Shown here: positions 11,329 through 19,748 of the stretch, piece after piece
Position numbering within the stretch: position 1 is the stretch's first letter
Layout of the letters: each line of letters begins with the position of its first letter
The notes under the pieces: model-generated
Database searches by the model: none
What the model was told of the DNA's origin: nothing
The model's input: the letters and a program-made list of their open reading frames with translations, nothing else
Source: Amorphoplanes friuliensis DSM 7358
Lineage (GTDB): Bacteria; Actinomycetota; Actinomycetes; Mycobacteriales; Micromonosporaceae
Length of the DNA: 64,000 nucleotides
Direction: 5' to 3'
Assembly: GCF_000494755.1 (NCBI RefSeq)
Contig: NC_022657.1
Location: 1,650,001-1,714,000, forward strand
Position numbers and translations under genes: made by a program

Positions 11329-11751
11329 GTGTCCACCGCCACCCCCACCGAGCGCACGCTCATGCTCGTCAAGCCCGATGCGCTGCGCCGCGGACTCCTC
11401 GGGGAGATCCTCGGACGGTTCGAGCGCAAGGGCCTCACGATCGACGCGCTGGTCGTGCGCACCATGGATGCGGAGCTCGCCGACCAGCACTACGCCGAGC
11501 ACGTCGACAAGGCGTTCTACCCGCCGCTCAAGGACTTCATGACCAGCGGGCCGCTCGCCGCCGTGGTCCTCTCCGGCGACGAGGTCATCGCCGTCGTCCG
11601 CGCCCTCGTCGGCGCCACCGACGGGCGCAAGGCCGCCGCGGGCACGATCCGCGGCGACCTCTCCCTGTCGAACCGGGAAAACCTGGTCCACGCCTCCGAC
11701 TCGGCCGACAGTGCCAAGCGGGAGCTCGCCCTCTGGTTCCCGGAGCTCTAG
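11329..11751 (+). CDS. ndk: nucleoside diphosphate kinase
   Basis: This is a 140-residue NDK, which transfers the gamma phosphate between nucleoside tri- and diphosphates. It has ERTLMLVKPDALRRGLLGEI at the N-terminus, the Kpn-loop region and the active-site histidine in NLVHASDS near the C-terminus. GTG at 11329 is chosen because AGGAGGAG (11316-11323) lies 5 nt upstream and the length then matches the family. An in-frame ATG at 11305 would add residues not found in NDKs. The gene converges on the AhpD-like gene, with the two stop codons sharing CTAG (11748-11751). Confidence 0.96.
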   Translation: MSTATPTERTLMLVKPDALRRGLLGEILGRFERKGLTIDALVVRTMDAELADQHYAEHVDKAFYPPLKDFMTSGPLAAVVLSGDEVIAVVRALVGATDGRKAAAGTIRGDLSLSNRENLVHASDSADSAKRELALWFPEL

Positions 11752-12188
11752 ACCTCCAGGGGCGGCTCGTTGCGGGTCGCGATCGACAGCCGGTTCCAGA
11801 CGTTGATCGTGGCGATGGCCATGAGCAGGTTCCCCAGCTCCTCCTCCGTGAACGCCTTGGCGGCCGGCTCCCAGACCTCGTCCGGGACGCCGTGCTCGCC
11901 GAGGCGCGTCACGGCATCGGTCAGCGCCAGCGCGGCACGCTCCTTCTCACTGAAGAACGGCGCGTCGTGCCAGGCCGCGACCGCAAAGAGCCGGCGGCTC
12001 GACTCACCCTGCGCCAGCGCCTCGCGGCTGTGCATGTCGGTGCAGAACGAGCACCCGTTCACGATCGAGGCACGGAGTTTGACCAGCTCGTAGAGCGTGG
12101 GGTCGACGTTCTCGCGGCAGTACTTCTCCATGCCGTAGACCGCGCGGTAGGCGCCGGGTGCGACCCGGTCGATGGTCAAGCGGGGCAT
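11748..12188 (-). CDS. carboxymuconolactone decarboxylase / AhpD-like protein
   Basis: This 146-residue all-helical protein of the CMD/AhpD family has the redox motif CSFCTDMHS (CxxC followed by H, about residues 46-54), the active site of alkylhydroperoxidase-type members. The family reduces peroxides through this Cys pair. The region LTDAVTRLGEHGVPDEVWEPAAKAFTEEELGNLLMAIATINVWNRL (given here in outline: Leu/Val-rich helix, then TEEE...NVWNRL) is typical of actinobacterial members. A Shine-Dalgarno AGGAGG lies just upstream of the ATG. Its specific partner is unknown. Confidence 0.88.
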   Translation of the reverse strand: MPRLTIDRVAPGAYRAVYGMEKYCRENVDPTLYELVKLRASIVNGCSFCTDMHSREALAQGESSRRLFAVAAWHDAPFFSEKERAALALTDAVTRLGEHGVPDEVWEPAAKAFTEEELGNLLMAIATINVWNRLSIATRNEPPLEV

Positions 12189-12278
12189 TTCTCCTCCTAG
12201 GGTGGTTGCCCATAGGACGACGCCGCGCTCCGGGACGTGACAGAACCCGGATCAAGACCATGTCGTGCCTGGTTGCAG

Positions 12279-12364
12279 GGTGCTGACCGTCGCTCACGCC
12301 GAGACCGGGCACGGACGGCCAATCGCCTGGCGGCTCATGAGCGGCCCTCCGCACCCTGCCGGCT
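12279..12364 (-). repeat. dispersed hairpin element with conserved 22-nt loop, copy A
   Basis: On the plus strand the arms are 12307-12320 (GGGCACGGACGGCC) and 12343-12356 (GGCCCTCCGCACCC), with 11 of 14 positions paired, enclosing a 22-nt loop at 12321-12342. The loop core is shared with copies at 52976-53073 and 60538-60633. The flanks GCTGACCGTCGCTC and CCCTGCC are also conserved. It lies directly beyond the stop of the phoD gene, in the position of a 3' untranslated region or terminator. Strand is given as the sense strand of the upstream gene. Confidence 0.75.
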
Positions 12365-12373
12365 GATTGCAGC

Positions 12374-13957
12374 TCACCCGTGGTGCGGGGCCGGCAACGT
12401 TGTGCTCCAGAGGGACTTGCCTTCGCGGTCGCGGAGGTCCACGTGGAAGGCGCCGGTGCGGCCGTCGATGCGGACCTCGCCGAAGTGCTGGTAGCCGTCG
12501 GCCGGGGACGTGTTGGCGACCGGTGGCGCGTGCACGAAGGCGGTGTTCGGGCCGAAGGTCGCGTCGAGGGCGTTCGGGCCGAAGGCGCCGGCGTGGGCCG
12601 GGCCCGACACGAACTCCCAGAACGGTGTGAAGTCCTGCACGGCGGCGCGGGCCGGGTCGTAGTGGTGTGCCGCCGTGTAGTGCACGTCGGCCGTCAGGAA
12701 GACGATGCCGGTCACGCCGGCCCGGTGCGCCGACTGCAGGACCTGTGCGAACTCCAGCTCGCGGCCCTTGGGTGCACCCGGGTCACCCTGGGCGACACCT
12801 TCCTGCGCGGTCGGGCCGTCCGGGACGACGATGCCCAGCGGCAGGTCGTTGGCGATGACCTTCCAGGTGGCCTTCGAGTTCTTCAGGCCGCGGATCAGCC
12901 ACTCGCGCTGCTCGGTGCCGAGGAGGCCACGGTTCGGGTCGGCGTACGTGTTGCCGTCGTTGACGTCCTTGAACGTGCGCATGTCCAGCACGAACACGTC
13001 CAGCAGCGGGCCGTACGAGATCTTGCGGTGGACCGGTCCGGACTGCGACGGGATCGGCACCCACTCGTGGTACGCCCGGTGCGCCCGCGCGGCCAGCACG
13101 TCGACGCGCTTCTCGGTGTAACGCGCGTCGTCGAGGATCTCGCCCGGGTACCAGTTGTTGGTCACCTCGTGGTCGTCCCACTGGTTGATCTGCGGCACCT
13201 CGGCGGCGAACGCCCGGTACGCGTCGTCGAGCAGGTTGTACGCGTACTGGCCGCGGTACTCGGTGAGCGTCTCGGCGACCTTGGACTTCTCCTCCGTCAC
13301 CAGGTTGCGGTAGATCCGGCCGTCCGGCAGCGTCACCGACGGCACGAGCGGCCCGTCGGCGTACACGGTGTCGCCGCTGTGCAGCAGGAAGTCGGGGCGG
13401 CGGGCGCGCATGGACTCGAAAAGCTTGAGGCCGCCGTACGCGGGGTCGATGCCCCAGCCCTGCCCGACGACGTCGCCGGTCCACACGAACGAGATGTCCT
13501 GCCGCCGGTCGGGGGCGGTGCTGAGCGACCCGGTGAGCGGCTCGCCCGCGTGGTGGTCGAGGCCCTCCACGTGGACGCGGTAGTAGATCTTCTCGCCGGC
13601 GGGGAGGCCGCGCAGCCGTACCTTGCCCGTGAAGTCGGTGCCGGGGGTCAGGATCGGGCCGCGCACCCGGCGGGCGCCACGCAGGTCGGGGCGGCGGCTC
13701 GCCTCGACCCACATCCGGCCGGGCCGGTCCGCCCGTGCCCAGACAACGGCGGAGTGCGCGGTCGCATCCCCGGACTGAACCCCGTGGGTGAGAACCGGGC
13801 GGTGGCGCGCCCGGCCGCCCAGAGCGGGCGCGACGGGAGCGGGACCGGCCAGAGCAGAGCCGGCCGGCAGTGCGCCGAGCACGCCACCGGCCAGGCCGGC
13901 CCGCAGCAGGCTGCGTCGATCGATGAAGGTCATGTCCGGAGGCTTTCGGCGCGACAT
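12374..13957 (-). CDS. phoD: alkaline phosphatase D family protein, Tat-exported
   Basis: This 527-residue PhoD-type phosphodiesterase/phosphatase is probably exported to release phosphate. The N-terminus has the twin-arginine motif DRRSLLRAG followed by a hydrophobic stretch and an Ala-rich cleavage site. A second ATG eight codons in (13933) would give a more usual Tat leader length. A PhoD_N domain (about 50-150) precedes the metallophosphatase core with WTGDVVGQ, HSGDTVYADG, WDDHEVTNNW and TADVHYTAAHHY, the metal ligands of the family. The family uses Ca and Fe. It is followed by hairpin element copy A. Phosphate control is likely for the family, but no PHO box was identified. Confidence 0.93.
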   Translation of the reverse strand: MSRRKPPDMTFIDRRSLLRAGLAGGVLGALPAGSALAGPAPVAPALGGRARHRPVLTHGVQSGDATAHSAVVWARADRPGRMWVEASRRPDLRGARRVRGPILTPGTDFTGKVRLRGLPAGEKIYYRVHVEGLDHHAGEPLTGSLSTAPDRRQDISFVWTGDVVGQGWGIDPAYGGLKLFESMRARRPDFLLHSGDTVYADGPLVPSVTLPDGRIYRNLVTEEKSKVAETLTEYRGQYAYNLLDDAYRAFAAEVPQINQWDDHEVTNNWYPGEILDDARYTEKRVDVLAARAHRAYHEWVPIPSQSGPVHRKISYGPLLDVFVLDMRTFKDVNDGNTYADPNRGLLGTEQREWLIRGLKNSKATWKVIANDLPLGIVVPDGPTAQEGVAQGDPGAPKGRELEFAQVLQSAHRAGVTGIVFLTADVHYTAAHHYDPARAAVQDFTPFWEFVSGPAHAGAFGPNALDATFGPNTAFVHAPPVANTSPADGYQHFGEVRIDGRTGAFHVDLRDREGKSLWSTTLPAPHHG

Positions 13958-14084
13958 GAAGCGGGCACGTCACCGAGGTGGACACACCCTGTGGGTTTTC
14001 CGAACTGAGGTCTTGGCTCACGCAGCCTTTTCTCGGCGGGAGCGACGGTCGGTGCCACCCACCCGGGCACGACATGAGCTTGAT

Positions 14085-14330
14085 CTTGGAAGGCCGGCGG
14101 AGGAAGGAAACCGCCGCCGGTATTGTTGACCGGTCAGGCGTTGATCCGGCCATCACCGGGGAGCTTCCGGAAGAACAGACATATGTCTCAGTAGAACCGG
14201 ACGGTCGCGGCCCGTAACAGCCGCTGAACGAGCGGGCGACGGACCACCACCGTCGCCAAGCGAGGTGGTACCGCGGGCTCCGGCTCGTCCTCGCAGTCCA
14301 CGACGAGTGAGCTGCACGAGGAGAGCGACC
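14085..14330 (+). promoter_or_regulatory. T-box riboswitch of ileS (actinobacterial, translational type)
   Basis: The 5' leader of ileS contains the T-box sequence GAGGTGGTACCGCGG at 14262-14276, whose TGGT (14266-14269) can pair with the ACCA end of tRNA-Ile. The isoleucine specifier codon ATC is at 14152-14154 within GGCCATCACCGGGGAGC. A GC hairpin lies near 14094-14120. A pyrimidine-rich stretch CTCGTCCTCG (14284-14293) can mask the ribosome binding site GAGGAG (14318-14323). Known actinobacterial ileS T-boxes have a very short stem I and control translation, and this leader fits that class. Uncharged tRNA-Ile should free the ribosome binding site. Confidence 0.92.
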
Positions 14331-14334
14331 ACCC

Positions 14335-17300
14335 ATGGCCTATCCCAAGCACACCGAGGCCACCGGCGTCCCGGCGAGTCCTGATCTGCCGGCCGTCGAG
14401 CGGGCCGTGCTGGAGCACTGGACCGCCGACAAGACGTTCGAGGCCAGTGTCGATCAGCGACCGGCGGGGCAGGACGGCAGCAACGAGTACGTCTTCTACG
14501 ACGGGCCGCCGTTCGCCAACGGGCTGCCGCATTACGGGCACCTCTTCACCGGGTACGTGAAGGACCTGGTGCCGCGCTATCAGACGATGCGGGGCAAGCA
14601 CGTCGAGCGGCGGTTCGGGTGGGACACGCACGGGTTGCCCGCCGAGGTCGAGGCGGAGAAGCAGCTCGGGATCACCACCAAGGCGCAGATCCTCGAGCTG
14701 GGTGTCGACAAGTTCAACGAGGCCTGCCGGACGTCCGTGCTGGCCTACACCAAGGACTGGGAGCGGTACGTCACGCGTCAGGCCCGGTGGGTCGACTTCG
14801 GCAACGACTACAAGACCCTCGACCCGGACTACATGGAGTCCGTGCTGTGGGCGTTCAAGACCCTGCACGAGAAGGGCCTGGTCTACGAGGGTTTCCGGGT
14901 GCTCGCGTACTGCTTCCGGTGCGAGACGCCGCTGTCCAACACCGAGACGCGGATGGACGACGTCTACCGGGACCGGACCGACCCGGCGCTGACCGTGACG
15001 TTCCAGCTCGAGACCGGCGAGAAGATCGCGGTGTGGACGACCACGCCGTGGACGCTGCCGTCGAACCTCGCGCTCGCCGTCGGGCCGGACATCGAGTACG
15101 CGATCCTCGAGAAGGACGGCGAGAAGTTGATCGTCGGGGCGTCGCGGGTGGCCGCCTACGCCAAGGACCTCGACGGGTACGAGCAGGTCGGGACGGTGCT
15201 GGGCCGGGAGCTGGCCGGGCGCCGGTACACCCCGATGTTCGACTTCCTGGTCGAGCAGGCCGGCCCGAACGCGTTCCAGGTGCTCGCCGCCGACTACGTC
15301 AGTGACGAGGACGGTACGGGTGTCGTGCACCAGGCGCCCGCGTTCGGTGAGGACGACCAGAACGTCTGCAACGCGGCCGGCATCCCGACGATCGTGACCG
15401 TGGACGAGCACACGCGTTTCACGGCGCTGGTGCCCGCGTACCAGGGGCTGCAGGTCTTCGACGCGAACAAGCCGATCATCGCGGAGCTCAAGGGCCGCGG
15501 TGTGGTGCTGCGGCACGAGGGTTACACGCACTCGTACCCGCACTGCTGGCGGTGCGACACCCCGCTTGTCTACAAGGCGGTGTCGTCGTGGTTCGTGGCC
15601 GTCACGCAGTTCCGGGACCGGATGGTCGAGCTGAACCAGGAGATCACCTGGACGCCCGCGCACATCAAGGACGGGTCGTTCGGCAAGTGGCTGGCCAACG
15701 CCCGCGACTGGTCGATCTCGCGGAACCGTTTCTGGGGTTCGCCGATCCCGGTGTGGAAGTCCGACGACCCGACCTACCCGCGTGTCGACGTGTACGGCTC
15801 CCTCGCGGAGCTCGAGCGTGACTTCGGCGTGGCCGTGACCGACCTGCACCGCCCCTACGTGGACGACCTGACCCGCCCCAACCCGGACGACCCGACCGGG
15901 CAGTCGACCATGCGCCGGGTGCCCGAGGTGCTCGACTGCTGGTTCGAGTCCGGGTCGATGCCGTTCGCGCAGGTGCACTACCCGTTCGAGAACAAGGACT
16001 GGTTCGAGCACCACTACCCGGGTGACTTCATCGTCGAGTACATCGGGCAGACCCGCGGCTGGTTCTACACGATGCACGTGCTGGCCACGGCGCTGTTCGA
16101 CCGGCCCGCGTTCCGCAACTGCCTGAGCCACGGCATCCTCCAGGGCGCCGACGGCCGCAAGATGTCCAAGAGCCTGCGCAACTACCCGGACGTCTACGAG
16201 GTGTTCGACCAGTACGGCTCGGACGCGATGCGCTGGATGCTCATGTCCTCACCGGTCCTGCGCGGCGGTGACATGCCGGTCACCGAGACGGCGATCCGCG
16301 ACTCGGTGCGCCAGGTGCTGCTGCCGCTGTGGAACGTCTGGTACTTCTTCAGCCTCTACGCCAACGCCGCCGGTCACGACGCGAAGCTGCGTACCGACTC
16401 GACGCACCTGCTCGACCGGTACATCCTCGCCAAGACCAGCGAGCTTGTCGCGGACACCACCCGGCAGCTCGACGAGTACGACATCTCGGGTGCTGCCGGA
16501 TCGGTGCGGGCCTACCTCGACGCGCTGACCAACTGGTACGTGCGCCGCTCCCGGGACCGCTTCTGGGCCGGCGACGCGGACGCGTTCGACACCCTGGCGA
16601 CCGTGCTCGAGACGCTCTGCCGGGTGGTGGCGCCGCTCGCGCCGCTGACCGCCGAGGAGATCTGGCGGGGCCTGACCGGTGAGCGGTCGGTGCACCTCAC
16701 GGACTGGCCGGAGGTGACCGCGTTCCCCGCGGACCCCGAGCTGGTCGCGTCCATGGACGCCATCCGCGAGGTCGCGTCGGCGGCGCTCTCCCTGCGCAAG
16801 GCCAAGGCTCTCCGGGTACGCCTGCCGCTGGCCAAGCTGACCGTGGCCAGTCCCGCCGCCGAGGCGCTGCGCCCGTTCGCCGATCTGCTGGCCGACGAGG
16901 TCAACGTGAAGGCGGTCGAGTTGAGTGCGGATCTCACGGCGTACTCGCAGCAGGTCCTGACCGTGGTCCCGCGGGCTCTCGGCCCGCGGCTGGGCAAGCA
17001 GGTCCAGGTGGTCATCAAGGCCGTCAAGGCCGGTGACTGGGAGCTGGTCGACGGCCTGCCCGTCGCGGCCGGCGTGACCCTGCAGGAGGGTGAGTACGAG
17101 CTGAAGCTCGTCGCCGCCGACGCGGAGAACTCCGCGCCGCTGCCGGCGGGCCGCGGTGTGGTCCTGCTCGACACCGAGGTCACGCCCGAACTGGCCGCCG
17201 AGGGCCTGGCCCGCGACGTGATCCGGGTGGTGCAGCAGGCCCGCCGCGACGCCGATCTCGACGTCTCGGACCGGATCTCGCTGCTGGTCGCGGCCGCGCC

Positions 17301-17451
17301 GGGCGTTTCCGCCGCGGTCGAGACGCACCGGGACTTCGTCGCGGCGGAGACCCTGGCGACGTCGCTGAGCCTCGACGCGGCGGCGACCGGCTTCAGCGGT
17401 GAGGTCGGCGACGGCGAGACGGTCACCGTGGCGGTCACCCGCGCGGTGTGA
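14335..17451 (+). CDS. ileS: isoleucyl-tRNA synthetase, type 2
   Basis: This 1038-residue class I synthetase charges tRNA-Ile. It has the eukaryote-like signature [15 protein letters not shown] (HIGH motif, about 65-68), a large CP1 editing domain (about 195-400) and KMSKS in [13 protein letters not shown] (about 609). The C-terminus (850-1038) has the long extension seen in type 2 enzymes rather than the zinc finger of type 1. Type 2 IleRS are known to tolerate mupirocin, so reduced sensitivity is expected but not shown. The ATG follows GAGGAG by 11 nt, and expression is under the T-box leader. It is the second copy of this general enzyme class in the window but is not related to valS by recent duplication. 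Confidence 0.96.
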   Translation: MAYPKHTEATGVPASPDLPAVERAVLEHWTADKTFEASVDQRPAGQDGSNEYVFYDGPPFANGLPHYGHLFTGYVKDLVPRYQTMRGKHVERRFGWDTHGLPAEVEAEKQLGITTKAQILELGVDKFNEACRTSVLAYTKDWERYVTRQARWVDFGNDYKTLDPDYMESVLWAFKTLHEKGLVYEGFRVLAYCFRCETPLSNTETRMDDVYRDRTDPALTVTFQLETGEKIAVWTTTPWTLPSNLALAVGPDIEYAILEKDGEKLIVGASRVAAYAKDLDGYEQVGTVLGRELAGRRYTPMFDFLVEQAGPNAFQVLAADYVSDEDGTGVVHQAPAFGEDDQNVCNAAGIPTIVTVDEHTRFTALVPAYQGLQVFDANKPIIAELKGRGVVLRHEGYTHSYPHCWRCDTPLVYKAVSSWFVAVTQFRDRMVELNQEITWTPAHIKDGSFGKWLANARDWSISRNRFWGSPIPVWKSDDPTYPRVDVYGSLAELERDFGVAVTDLHRPYVDDLTRPNPDDPTGQSTMRRVPEVLDCWFESGSMPFAQVHYPFENKDWFEHHYPGDFIVEYIGQTRGWFYTMHVLATALFDRPAFRNCLSHGILQGADGRKMSKSLRNYPDVYEVFDQYGSDAMRWMLMSSPVLRGGDMPVTETAIRDSVRQVLLPLWNVWYFFSLYANAAGHDAKLRTDSTHLLDRYILAKTSELVADTTRQLDEYDISGAAGSVRAYLDALTNWYVRRSRDRFWAGDADAFDTLATVLETLCRVVAPLAPLTAEEIWRGLTGERSVHLTDWPEVTAFPADPELVASMDAIREVASAALSLRKAKALRVRLPLAKLTVASPAAEALRPFADLLADEVNVKAVELSADLTAYSQQVLTVVPRALGPRLGKQVQVVIKAVKAGDWELVDGLPVAAGVTLQEGEYELKLVAADAENSAPLPAGRGVVLLDTEVTPELAAEGLARDVIRVVQQARRDADLDVSDRISLLVAAAPGVSAAVETHRDFVAAETLATSLSLDAAATGFSGEVGDGETVTVAVTRAV

Positions 17452-17462
17452 ATCTTGCCTCT

Positions 17463-17503
17463 CGGCTCGGCATTTGCCACGTCACGCGGCAAATGCCGAG
17501 CCG
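17463..17503 (+). terminator. 16-bp perfect inverted repeat after ileS
   Basis: CGGCTCGGCATTTGCC (17463-17478) and its exact complement (17488-17503) enclose a 9-nt loop ACGTCACGC. The repeat starts 11 bp after the ileS stop and lies 83 bp before the start of plsC. There is no U-tract, so it may be an actinobacterial terminator or an operator. Confidence 0.7.
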
Positions 17504-17586
17504 ACCGGCGGGAGTTTTCCGGGGGGTTTCCGATAACCTCACATCGCCCCCCACATTTTCTGGAAGTCCCCCGCCGGAGGAACACG

Positions 17587-18273
17587 TTGCCGCTGCTCTA
17601 CTCGATCGGCAAAATCACTGTCGGTAATGCGATGAACCTCGGCTGGCGGCCGCACGTCGAAGGTCTGGAGCACATCCCTGCCTCCGGCGGCGCGATCTTC
17701 GCCGGCAACCACCTCTCCGTCGCCGACGAGCTGTTCCTCGGCTCCGTCGTGCCGCGGCACATCGCCTTCTGGGCCAAGGCCGAGTATTTCCGCGGCGGCG
17801 GTTTCGGCGGCACGATCACCAAGTTCGTGCTCGAGGGCCTCGGCGCGATCAAGGTCGAGCGTGGTGGTGGCCGCGCGGCGCTGGCCGCGTTCGACGGTGC
17901 GATCCCGGTGCTCAAGGCCGGTGACATGGTTGCGGTCTACCCCGAGGGCACCCGCTCGCCGGACGGCCGGCTCTACCGTGGCCGCACCGGTGTGGCCCGG
18001 CTCGCCGTCGCCGCCGGCGTCCCGATCATCCCCGTCGGCATGCTCGGCACCGAGAAGGTCCAGCCCATCGGCCAGCGCTTCCCGCGCCTCGGCCAGGGCA
18101 AGGTCACGATCAAGTTCGGCGCCCCGATCCCGACCGAGGGCCGCAGCGAGGACCGGACCGCGCTGCGCGAGCTCACCGACGAGGTCATGGCCGAGATCCA
18201 GAAACTCACCGGCCAGGAGTACGTGCCCCGCTACGCACCGCCGCGCGGCACCACGCCTCCCGCGGAGGCTTAG
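17587..18273 (+). CDS. 1-acyl-sn-glycerol-3-phosphate acyltransferase (PlsC family)
   Basis: This 228-residue membrane-associated acyltransferase adds the second acyl chain in phospholipid synthesis. The catalytic HX4D motif is NHLSVADE (H42, D47), and the substrate motif YPEGTRSPDG is near residue 118. A third block, GVPIIPVGMLGTEK, is also visible. TTG at 17587 is chosen because GCCGGAGG lies 6 nt upstream and the protein then starts at the usual hydrophobic segment. Upstream in-frame ORF sequence (from 17455) overlaps the inverted repeat and is non-coding. It converges on the photolyase gene with a 4-bp stop overlap. Confidence 0.93.
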   Translation: MPLLYSIGKITVGNAMNLGWRPHVEGLEHIPASGGAIFAGNHLSVADELFLGSVVPRHIAFWAKAEYFRGGGFGGTITKFVLEGLGAIKVERGGGRAALAAFDGAIPVLKAGDMVAVYPEGTRSPDGRLYRGRTGVARLAVAAGVPIIPVGMLGTEKVQPIGQRFPRLGQGKVTIKFGAPIPTEGRSEDRTALRELTDEVMAEIQKLTGQEYVPRYAPPRGTTPPAEA

Positions 18274-19739
18274 GGAGCGCGCGAGCCGCGGGCCGTCTCC
18301 TGCTCCACCAGGGCGTCGAGGTCCGTCAGCCGATGCAGTCCCTGCATCGGCTGACGCATCCGATGGTTGGCGCGCAGGTGCTCCTCGTTGCGCTCCAGAA
18401 AAGCCCAGTACCCCGCCGTGTACGGGCAAGCGTCGTCACCCACACGCACCTTCGGGTCGTACCGGCAGCCGCCGCAGTAATCGCTCATCCGGTTGATGTA
18501 GGCGCCGCCCGACGCGTACGGCTTGGTGCTCATCCGGCCGGCGTCGGCGTACTGGCTCATGCCCACGACGTTGGCCGTCATGACCCACTCGTAACCGTCG
18601 ACGAACGCCCGGTGGAACCAGTCCGACATCGCCCCGGGCCGCCAGCCGCGCTGCATCGCGTAGTTGCCGAGCACCATCAGCCGCGGGATGTGATGCACCC
18701 AGCCCCGGTCACGGACCCCGGCCAGCACGTCGGACAGGCAGCGCGCCTCCACCGCGTCGGCGTCCAGCTCGGCAAACCATTTGGGTACGGGCCTGGTCGC
18801 GTGCAGCTCGTTGGAGCGGCGGTACCCGGGCTCGAAATACCAGTACAGGTGCCACACGAAGTCCCGCCAGCCGATCAGCTGCCGGATGAAGCCCTCGGCC
18901 CCGGGCAGCTCGACGTCGCCGGCCCGGTACGCCGCCTCGGTCAGCTCCACCGCCTCGAGCGGATCGAGCAGGCCCAGGTTGAACGCGGCGCTGAGCAGGC
19001 TGTGCGCGAGGAACGGGTCACCGGCCAGCATCGCGTCCTCGTACGGGCCGAAGAGCGGGAGCCGGTGCTCGACGAAGTGCCGCAGCCGGGCCAGCGCCTC
19101 GTCACGGGTCGCGGGGAAGAGCCGGGGGCCGTCGTGGCCGAGGAACTTGATACCGTCGTCGCGTTCCCAGCGGTCCAGGTCCTCGCGGACGGCCGCGTCG
19201 ATGTCGTCCTCGTGGATCTCCGGCGGATCGGGGACGTCGAGCCGGGTCACCCCGCGCGGCGGGGGCAGGCGGTTCTCGGCGTCGAGGTTCCAGCGGCCAC
19301 CGGCCGGTTCGGCGCCGTCCATGAGCACACCGTGCCGTTGCCGGGCGTCGCGGTAGAAGTCCTCCATCCGCAGCCCGCGCCGGCCGTTCGCCCAGGTGGT
19401 GAAGTCCTGCGGCGCGGTCACGAACCCCCGCGGCGGCAGCAGCTCGACCCCCAGCCGCTGGACCAGCTCGCGGGCGCCCCGGGACGTCGGGTGGCAGACG
19501 CTGAGATCGTCGGCCTGCGCGCGGACGACCTCGCCGTAGGTGTCCGCGCGGACAAAAACCGCCTGATCGCCCAGTTCGGCGGCCCGGTGCCGGAGCGCCG
19601 ACAGGACCAGATGCGCCTTCTGCCGGTGGAAGACCCGGCGCCGGAACACCGCCTTCGACTCGATCAGCAGGACCGGCTGGGCCGGATCGTCGAGGAAGTG
19701 CGGGCCGAGCTGGTCCGCGAAGAGCCACCGCCGGGTCAT
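18270..19739 (-). CDS. FeS-type bacterial cryptochrome/(6-4) photolyase
   Basis: This 489-residue protein of the photolyase-related FeS-BCP (PhrB-like) group repairs UV (6-4) photoproducts using FAD and light. The N-terminal Rossmann part begins WLFADQLGPHF. The helical FAD domain includes GWRDFVWHLYWY and NYAMQRGW. Four Cys (about 335, 423, 426 and 439) are spaced 88, 3 and 13 residues apart, the spacing I recall for the [4Fe-4S] ligands of Agrobacterium PhrB. The last three lie in CGGCRYDP and DDACP. The length is typical. It follows the gene at 19749-21230 by 9 bp, so co-transcription is likely. Confidence 0.93.
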   Translation of the reverse strand: MTRRWLFADQLGPHFLDDPAQPVLLIESKAVFRRRVFHRQKAHLVLSALRHRAAELGDQAVFVRADTYGEVVRAQADDLSVCHPTSRGARELVQRLGVELLPPRGFVTAPQDFTTWANGRRGLRMEDFYRDARQRHGVLMDGAEPAGGRWNLDAENRLPPPRGVTRLDVPDPPEIHEDDIDAAVREDLDRWERDDGIKFLGHDGPRLFPATRDEALARLRHFVEHRLPLFGPYEDAMLAGDPFLAHSLLSAAFNLGLLDPLEAVELTEAAYRAGDVELPGAEGFIRQLIGWRDFVWHLYWYFEPGYRRSNELHATRPVPKWFAELDADAVEARCLSDVLAGVRDRGWVHHIPRLMVLGNYAMQRGWRPGAMSDWFHRAFVDGYEWVMTANVVGMSQYADAGRMSTKPYASGGAYINRMSDYCGGCRYDPKVRVGDDACPYTAGYWAFLERNEEHLRANHRMRQPMQGLHRLTDLDALVEQETARGSRAP

Positions 19740-19748
19740 GCCGCAGTT

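Noticed and set aside
12189..12373. Mobile element, suggested by the repeat copy in this gap
   Set aside because: There is no transposase and no target duplication, and the shared sequence is a hairpin of about 95 bp. It is kept only as a repeat.
14188..16131. 647-residue ORF on the minus strand
   Set aside because: It is antisense to ileS and its T-box leader. It has no domain or ribosome binding site.
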